From CAYXST01 sp964472495 (lineage in GTDB: Bacteria; Patescibacteriota; Minisyncoccia; Portnoybacterales; UBA2143): a DNA stretch of 34,543 nt. Made by a program: the position numbers and the translations under genes. Where the stretch lies: the NCBI GenBank assembly GCA_964472495.1, contig CAYYLD010000005.1, positions 1 to 34,543 on the forward strand, written 5' to 3'. Below, piece after piece: positions 31,146 to 34,543 of this stretch (position 1 is the first letter of the stretch; each line of letters begins with the position of its first letter). The notes below the pieces were generated by a model. The model did not search any database, was not told where the DNA came from, and saw only the letters and a list, made by a program, of their open reading frames with translations.

Positions 31146-31485
31146 AACAGTGGTGGAGAGGCTTGGAGACGATCAAAAGGGATGACTACTGGTTGGGGCC
31201 GACCCAAATACTCAGAGTGGGTCGGCCCGCGGGTAGCGCGGTGAAAAACGGAAAGTGGAGGCACCGCGAGCAGGCATCCCTACATCCTTGAAGAGCCATG
31301 GGGACTCCCATCAAGGGAGGCATCACCCCAGACATAAACCCGAAGAAGAATCATTCGGTTTGTCCAATGAAATGCCGGTCGGTCGGCAAAATGGCTAAGA
31401 AAGCCCTCCACCGCTTTAATAAACCCCGTGCGATTATGCCTGTGGCTGTAACCCACTTTGCTATCGCATGGGGTTTTCGCTTTTT
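31146..31485 (+). ncRNA. Candidate multibranched structured RNA with intrinsic terminator
   Basis: The ends pair as GGTGGAG-A-GGCTT (31152-31164) with AAGCC-CTCCACC (31401-31412), 12 bp with one bulge. Inside, AGGGATG/CATCCCT (31178-31281) encloses GGGCCGACCCA/TGGGTCGGCCC (31196-31228) and CGCGGTG/CACCGCG (31237-31268). Further hairpins are CTCCC/GGGAG (about 31304-31318) and AAACCCGAA/TTCGGTTT (about 31335-31360). A 13-bp terminator stem AACCCCGTGCGAT (31422-31434) / ATCGCATGGGGTT (31463-31475) runs into TTTTCGCTTTTT. The 79-codon plus frame within it is not protein-like. No RNase P, tmRNA, 6S or SRP hallmark is found. Because its ends pair like retron a1/a2, a retron-RNA role is a weaker alternative. 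Confidence 0.6.
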
Positions 31486-31504
31486 AATTAAACCTATGAA
31501 CAGA

Positions 31505-31629
31505 AAAAACATCTTTCGGAGCCGGCCTCAGATGTAAATCAGGAACCGGCACTCCATCCGCCATAAAAAAAACGCTCTTTTCTCCGAACCTTTTTCCAAA
31601 GCCAGGGAAATAGATCTCTCTGGTTTTTT
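31505..31629 (+). ncRNA. Possible small RNA sharing the GCTCTTTTCTCC motif
   Basis: Hairpin GGAG-CCGG-CCT (31518-31528) / AGG-CCGG-CTCC (31541-31555) is followed by an A8 run and GCTCTTTTCTCC (31574-31585), 12 nt identical to the tandem motif at 30734 and 30753. It ends in a terminator CCAGGGA/TCTCTGG plus T6 (31602-31629). No separate promoter is convincing, so it may be the 3' part of a read-through transcript. Confidence 0.4.
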
Positions 31630-31630
31630 G

Positions 31631-31647
31631 ATTGACCAATCAGCCAA
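31631..31647. repeat. 17-bp direct repeat, left copy
   Basis: ATTGACCAATCAGCCAA recurs at 33126-33142 with one difference, 1,495 bp away in the same orientation. The two copies bracket exactly the retron ncRNA candidate, RT gene and RT terminator. Confidence 0.75.
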
Positions 31648-31649
31648 TA

Positions 31650-31678
31650 TTGACAATTAAGCTCTTATACTTTAAAAC
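31650..31678 (+). promoter_or_regulatory. Promoter of the retron ncRNA/RT unit
   Basis: TTGACA (31650-31655), 17-nt spacer, TAAAAC (31673-31678); TATACT at 31666-31671 is an alternative -10 without a matching -35. The predicted start is near 31685, about 8 nt before the a1 arm. Confidence 0.6.
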
Positions 31679-31684
31679 TAAAGT

Positions 31685-31820
31685 AGATCAAGGAGCGGGC
31701 TTGCCAACTGCGGTTATCCTAACCGCGAGGCAGTCAGTATCTGACTGCTGGAGGATTACTTGTTATTCTTGGGCGGCTTCGATACCTCTCCCGCCGTCTT
31801 GAAGAAGAAGCTTGCTCTCT
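31685..31820 (+). ncRNA. Candidate retron ncRNA (msr-msd)
   Basis: Immediately upstream of the reverse transcriptase. GAGCGGGCTT (31693-31702) pairs with AAGCTTGCTC (31808-31817), 10 bp with two G-U, as expected for retron a1/a2 arms. The enclosed 105 nt hold GCGGTTA-TCC-TAACCGC (31710-31726), GCAGTCAG-TAT-CTGACTGC (31730-31748) and GGCGG/CCGCC with outer TTCTT/AAGAA (31766-31806). A G follows a1 and could be the branching guanosine. A separate 13-bp hairpin (31818-31844, CTGAGGGTCGCC/GGCGACCCTCAG) then precedes the RT SD. Boundaries and the msr/msd split are inference. Confidence 0.6.
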
Positions 31821-31888
31821 GAGGGTCGCCTCAGGCGACCCTCAGATATGTTCTTTAAAAAAAATCACCAAGAAAGGAGGTTTTGCTA

Positions 31889-33097
31889 ATGACTGACGAG
31901 AAGCTACGGACCGATGTTTTATCTTGGCAACTTTTAACTGATGTTTTAGATTGGCCAGAAGAAGATATTAAAAAAGCTATTCTTTTTAAAGACAGCTATA
32001 AACCGATAACCAGAAAGAAGAGAGACGGTTCTTTAAGAAGAATATATGCTCCTGACTCGACTCTAAAAAGATTTCAGAGAAGATTACTTAAGTATTTTCT
32101 CTACCGAATACCACTTGATTCATCTCTTCCCATTGAGGGATTCAGGCCTAAATCTTCTTATGTCGATAATGCCAGGAAACATGCTCAAAGGAATGTCAGG
32201 TTCGTTTTGCGTCTGGATTTCCAAGATGCTTTTCCTTCGGTGAAAACAGAATACCTGAGAACTATTCTTAAAAAGGTCTTATCTTCAGAAGTGGAAAGGT
32301 ATATAAAAAAGGATTATCGGAGAGGGCCTTTGTTTCCCAACAAGAGAGTCGGATGGTTTCGGAAATTATTCAGAGATTTATTCCAGCTCAACCAGCTCAA
32401 TCTATTCGTTGCTGACCCCTTAAAGATATTGGATGAATTCGTTGAACTGATTCTTCCGTTGATTACTTATCAAGGAGAACTTCCTCAAGGAGCTCCCAGT
32501 TCACCTTATCTTCTTAATGTTGTTCTTTGTTATTCAGGTCTCTTGGGAAAAATCTATCAATTTCTCTGGGATAATAGAATTTTATTTTCTGAAGATGATG
32601 TGTCTCGGGTTCTTTCCACTATCTACGCTGATGATTTAACTATTTCTTCTTCAGAGCCGATTTCTCGGAGCTTAATCAATCAGCTAATTGATTTGATTGA
32701 GCAGGAGTCGCCCTTCAAGATTAACCAAAAAAAGACTATCTATTTCAGTCGGGCCCGGATTGCTCCTTTGGTTACTGGTCTTCGTCTGGTTAAATTAGTT
32801 AAAACGGGTCTGGAATTAGAGGAGCTCTTGTCAGAAGAGGATTTGACTAAAAAACAGATGAAAAACATTCTCCGAAAAAAACTCAATGAAAAAGGGGAAT
32901 GGATTGTTGCTTCGGTTAGTTTGCCTAAGAAACAAATCAGAAGAATTCGCGGATTAATTCACCGAGCTATATTTGACAAGACACTCGCTTCAACAGTAGA
33001 AGGCCATATAGCTAATCTCAAAGCCGTCTACGGCCAGAACCTGCCTAATCAAATAGCTGTTCCTTATCAAAAATATCTTAAATCCTTAGAGGGCTAG
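31889..33097 (+). CDS. Retron-type reverse transcriptase
   Basis: A 402-aa RT. AAAGGAGG (31873-31880) 8 nt before the ATG fixes the start. Retron hallmarks are visible: NARKH at 94-98 (the NAxxH motif), VLRLDFQDAFPSV with D110/D113, LPQGAPSSPYLLN (200-206, the QGxxxSP class of retrons and group II introns, not the IGxxxSQ of diversity-generating retroelements), YADD at 246-249 and VTG at 295-297 in APLVTGLRL. A segment of about 70 residues between RT motifs 3 and 4 (121-190) is long. No X/endonuclease domain of group II introns and no fused effector is present. The neighbours downstream are housekeeping genes, so any effector is separate or absent. The mRNA is expected to start at the promoter at 31650. 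Confidence 0.85.
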   Translation: MTDEKLRTDVLSWQLLTDVLDWPEEDIKKAILFKDSYKPITRKKRDGSLRRIYAPDSTLKRFQRRLLKYFLYRIPLDSSLPIEGFRPKSSYVDNARKHAQRNVRFVLRLDFQDAFPSVKTEYLRTILKKVLSSEVERYIKKDYRRGPLFPNKRVGWFRKLFRDLFQLNQLNLFVADPLKILDEFVELILPLITYQGELPQGAPSSPYLLNVVLCYSGLLGKIYQFLWDNRILFSEDDVSRVLSTIYADDLTISSSEPISRSLINQLIDLIEQESPFKINQKKTIYFSRARIAPLVTGLRLVKLVKTGLELEELLSEEDLTKKQMKNILRKKLNEKGEWIVASVSLPKKQIRRIRGLIHRAIFDKTLASTVEGHIANLKAVYGQNLPNQIAVPYQKYLKSLEG

Positions 33098-33125
33098 AGA
33101 TAATCATTTCTCCGGCCCCTTTTTA
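33092..33125 (+). terminator. Terminator after the reverse transcriptase
   Basis: GGGC (33092-33095) with GCCC, and GAGA with TCTC, form an 8-bp stem with a small internal loop, followed by T5. It overlaps the RT stop codon region. Confidence 0.65.
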
Positions 33126-33142
33126 ATTGACCAATCAACCAA
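33126..33142. repeat. 17-bp direct repeat, right copy
   Basis: ATTGACCAATCAACCAA; differs from the left copy by one base. This copy includes the -35 hexamer of the promoter for the YjbQ gene. Confidence 0.75.
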
Positions 33143-33154
33143 AAATGGTATCAT
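33127..33154 (+). promoter_or_regulatory. Promoter for the YjbQ-family gene
   Basis: TTGACC (33127-33132), 16-nt spacer, extended -10 TGGTATCAT (33146-33154). The leader of about 120 nt contains a structured motif shared with the leader at 33690-33787. Confidence 0.65.
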
Positions 33155-33204
33155 AAACACGATAAGGGCGTACATTGAGATTCCACATCCTTGAGATAAT
33201 ATCC

Positions 33205-33259
33205 AAGGGTTGCCATTGAAGATCACGCCCTTGCGAAGCAAGGACGTGTCCGAAAGGAC
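33205..33259 (+). repeat. Leader motif, copy 1 (hairpin with C-A mismatch plus GNRA tetraloop)
   Basis: AAGGGTTGCC (33205-33214) is followed by CACG-c-CCTTGC / GCAAGG-a-CGTG (33224-33248) and GTCC-GAAA-GGAC (33248-33259), 20 nt before the YjbQ ATG. The same modules, with compensating stem changes, occur at 33696-33772. Confidence 0.55.
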
Positions 33260-33279
33260 GACCATTGGATAGGGATTTT

Positions 33280-33687
33280 ATGAACCTGAAAATCTCCACC
33301 CAGGGCCACCACGACATCATTGACATCACTGACCAAGTCGCTGAAATTGTCCAGAAGTCCCAAACCAAAGAGGGGACAGCTTTAGTTTTTGTCCCGCACC
33401 AAACCTGCGCCATTACCGTCCTGGAAAACGAACCCGGCTTAATCCAGGACCTCAAAGATTTTCTCAACAAACTTGCTCCGCCTAAAGGCGATTACCGCCA
33501 TAACACCACCGGCGGCGAAGGCAATGCCACGGCCCATCTCTTGGCTTCGCTTTTTAAACCTGATTTAACCATTCCCATTGAGAATAATCAACTTCAGCTA
33601 GGCGCTTGGCAACAAATTATCCTTATTGACTTTGACAATCGCCCCCGCCAGCGCCAAGTCATCGTCAAAATAATTAAAGGTCAATAA
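33280..33687 (+). CDS. YjbQ/UPF0047 family protein
   Basis: A 135-aa compact enzyme-fold protein. The family signature is intact: VPHQTCAITVLENEPGLIQDLKDFL, HNTTGGEGNATAHLLASLF (conserved His and Asn), PIENNQLQLGAWQQIILIDFDNRPRQRQVIV. Family members have been reported to have weak thiamine-phosphate synthase activity, but the physiological role is unsettled. The ATG at 33280 with AGGG 6 nt upstream is preferred to a TTG five codons earlier. No thiamine genes are near. Confidence 0.92.
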   Translation: MNLKISTQGHHDIIDITDQVAEIVQKSQTKEGTALVFVPHQTCAITVLENEPGLIQDLKDFLNKLAPPKGDYRHNTTGGEGNATAHLLASLFKPDLTIPIENNQLQLGAWQQIILIDFDNRPRQRQVIVKIIKGQ

Positions 33688-33695
33688 TTCCACAT

Positions 33696-33774
33696 AAGGG
33701 TTGCCCCTTCGGGATAAGGACATGCATCGAGACTCCACGCCCTCGCCTTTGACGAGGACGTGGTCGAGAGGTAC
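33696..33774 (+). repeat. Leader motif, copy 2
   Basis: AAGGGTTGCC (33696-33705), CCACG-c-CCTCG / CGAGG-a-CGTGG (33735-33763) and GTC-GAGA-GGT (33763-33772) precede the next ATG by about 15 nt. The C-A mismatch sits at the same place as in copy 1, while flanking pairs differ and remain paired. Confidence 0.55.
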
Positions 33775-33787
33775 GTCCTTAGAAACA

Positions 33788-33955
33788 ATGAAACAAAAAA
33801 TCATATTTATCATCGGGATTTTATCAGCTTTATTCGGCGCCTTCTTAATGTGGCACGGCAGTCTTTTGGGAGAAAGAACCACTGGCATTGCCATTGTCAT
33901 CGGCATTGTCGGCATCGGTCTAATCGCCACCTCCCGCAAAGCCAAAAAGTCCTAA
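33788..33955 (+). CDS. Small two-TM protein, 55 aa
   Basis: From the ATG at 33788: MKQKIIFIIGILSALFGAFL is span 1, a short GERTT loop follows, and GIAIVIGIVGIGLIATS is span 2, ending in a basic tail RKAKKS. No family recognised. A longer frame upstream would translate the structured leader and is not credible. Same strand and probably same transcript as the YjbQ gene. Confidence 0.6.
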   Translation: MKQKIIFIIGILSALFGAFLMWHGSLLGERTTGIAIVIGIVGIGLIATSRKAKKS

Positions 33956-34019
33956 ATAACCAACACCATTGACATAAGTATACTTTTGGATTTCCCTAAC
34001 AGATAACGGAGATATCGAC

Positions 34020-34048
34020 TTGATTTTTTTATAGGAGATTGGTAGAAT
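34020..34048 (+). promoter_or_regulatory. Promoter for the cupin gene
   Basis: TTGATT (34020-34025), 17-nt spacer, TAGAAT (34043-34048), followed by a strong SD AAGGAGG (34068-34074). Confidence 0.7.
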
Positions 34049-34082
34049 GACGGATAACGAAAGACATAAGGAGGTGAGAACA

Positions 34083-34543
34083 TTGAGAACATTGACAAAT
34101 TTTATCTTTATTACCGACGAGCCGCATGTTGTAGAGCTCAGGGATGGAGACAAGGTTTTTGGTCAGGTAGAAGAGATTACCTCAAGAAGTATTGGCGCTG
34201 AACGGGTAAATGTAGCTAAGGTGACCTTATGGGGTCCAGATATTCTCCACAAGCATGAAAAAAGGGAGGAAACCTATATCTGTTTAGAGGGCGAGGGAGA
34301 ACTCTACCTTAATGGCCGAATCTTTGACTTTGTCTCTGGAAAAAGGGCTATAATTGGGTCAGGGGTATGGCACGCCGCTAGGCCCAAAGAGGCCTGTAAA
34401 GAGTTGATTCTCTTATGTGTTTCTTCGCCGGCTTTTGATCCCGATGATGTCTATGAAGATTCCCGAGGTCGGAAATGGAGAATTAAGCGAAAGGAGGAAA
34501 AAATGGTGGAGGTCAATCAAAAAGTTGTTATCGTTCCAACTGA
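34083..34543 (+). CDS. Cupin-fold protein, 3' end beyond the window
   Basis: The frame is open from TTG 34083 (SD AAGGAGG 8 nt upstream; an in-frame GTG at 34074 is too close to the SD) to the window end, 153 codons. Cupin motif 1 is visible as LHKHEKREETYICLEGEGELYLNG (His, His, Glu ligands and the conserved Gly turns) and motif 2 as IGSGVWHAARP (His). This fold binds a metal and serves isomerases, dioxygenases or sugar-binding proteins; the layout resembles small single-domain cupins such as mannose-6-phosphate-isomerase C-terminal domains. After residue 125 a basic stretch KWRIKRKEEKMVEVNQKVVIVPT leads out of the window, so a second domain may follow. Confidence 0.75.
   Translation, partial: MRTLTNFIFITDEPHVVELRDGDKVFGQVEEITSRSIGAERVNVAKVTLWGPDILHKHEKREETYICLEGEGELYLNGRIFDFVSGKRAIIGSGVWHAARPKEACKELILLCVSSPAFDPDDVYEDSRGRKWRIKRKEEKMVEVNQKVVIVPT

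Noticed and set aside
31146..31485. RNase P RNA, tmRNA or SRP RNA
   Set aside because: No GAGGAAAGTCC/ACAGAA P4 core, no GGTTCGA-type T arm or CCA end, and no GGAAGCAGC-type SRP loop.
31298..31537. 79-codon plus-strand frame inside the structured RNA region
   Set aside because: No SD, protein-unlike composition, and it runs through a terminator stem and a strongly base-paired region.
31889..33097. Diversity-generating retroelement or group II intron RT
   Set aside because: QGxxxSP rather than IGxxxSQ, no visible template/variable repeat pair, no maturase or HNH domain, and retron NAxxH and VTG motifs are present.

Overview
The window reads like a scaffold from an uncultured, ultra-small bacterium of the Candidate Phyla Radiation (Patescibacteria, Parcubacteria-like). 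This is inferred from gene content and style: compact spacing, ATGA overlaps, many small proteins without recognisable domains, a non-oxidative pentose-phosphate/lower-glycolysis operon with split transketolase, RNase J, SecG and a membrane-anchored oligopeptide-binding protein. No rRNA or ribosomal operon is present to place it further. There is one 100-N assembly gap (5471-5570). The window opens exactly on a 60-bp perfect palindrome and ends inside a cupin gene.

Layout. 67-4522 (+): tRNA-guanine transglycosylase, a 2-hydroxyacid dehydrogenase, an unknown protein, and a base-repair pair in which 3-methyladenine glycosylase overlaps an unusual RNase HII-alkyltransferase fusion. 4586-12409 (+): a membrane protein cut by the gap, SAH/MTA-type deaminase, anchored DsbA-like protein, small PD-(D/E)XK-like protein, flavin disulfide reductase, SDR, thioredoxin reductase plus glutaredoxin, and a type IV pilin. 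12436-19744 (+): gap, rpiB, rpe, two transketolase subunits, a PfkB kinase, an unknown 424-aa protein and class I aldolase, a sugar-phosphate operon connecting triose, pentose and hexose phosphates. 19847-22674 (+): ferredoxin, an unknown protein, L25 and a secreted coiled-coil lytic transglycosylase. 22741-30989 (-): MFS transporter, single-TM protein, RNase J directly behind tRNA-Leu, PGI/PMI, peptide-binding lipid-anchored-type protein, SecG, a four-TM holin-like protein and a 45-aa basic protein. 30680-33125 (+): an RNA-rich stretch ending in a retron-type reverse transcriptase. 33127-34543 (+): YjbQ, a two-TM protein and a cupin.

The most unusual part is 30.6-33.1 kb. It holds at least three consecutive promoter- or terminator-bounded structured RNA candidates and then a retron-type reverse transcriptase with no obvious effector, whose ncRNA plus RT unit is bracketed by 17-bp near-identical direct repeats. 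Several of these RNAs, and another at 24.1-24.4 kb, carry pyrimidine-rich anti-Shine-Dalgarno segments in hairpin loops or as repeated single-stranded motifs, which suggests a family of trans-acting small RNAs.

A second theme is an interspersed palindrome family with a GGGGCGTYCC end and a CCCTTTTGCAAAAGGG core. One copy lies in frame inside the RNase HII domain and others abut start codons. A third theme is unusual translation starts: several promoters sit 6-13 nt from an ATG (leaderless or nearly leaderless mRNAs), RNase J starts 2 nt after a tRNA, and the pilin and peptide-binding protein seem to need non-AUG starts.
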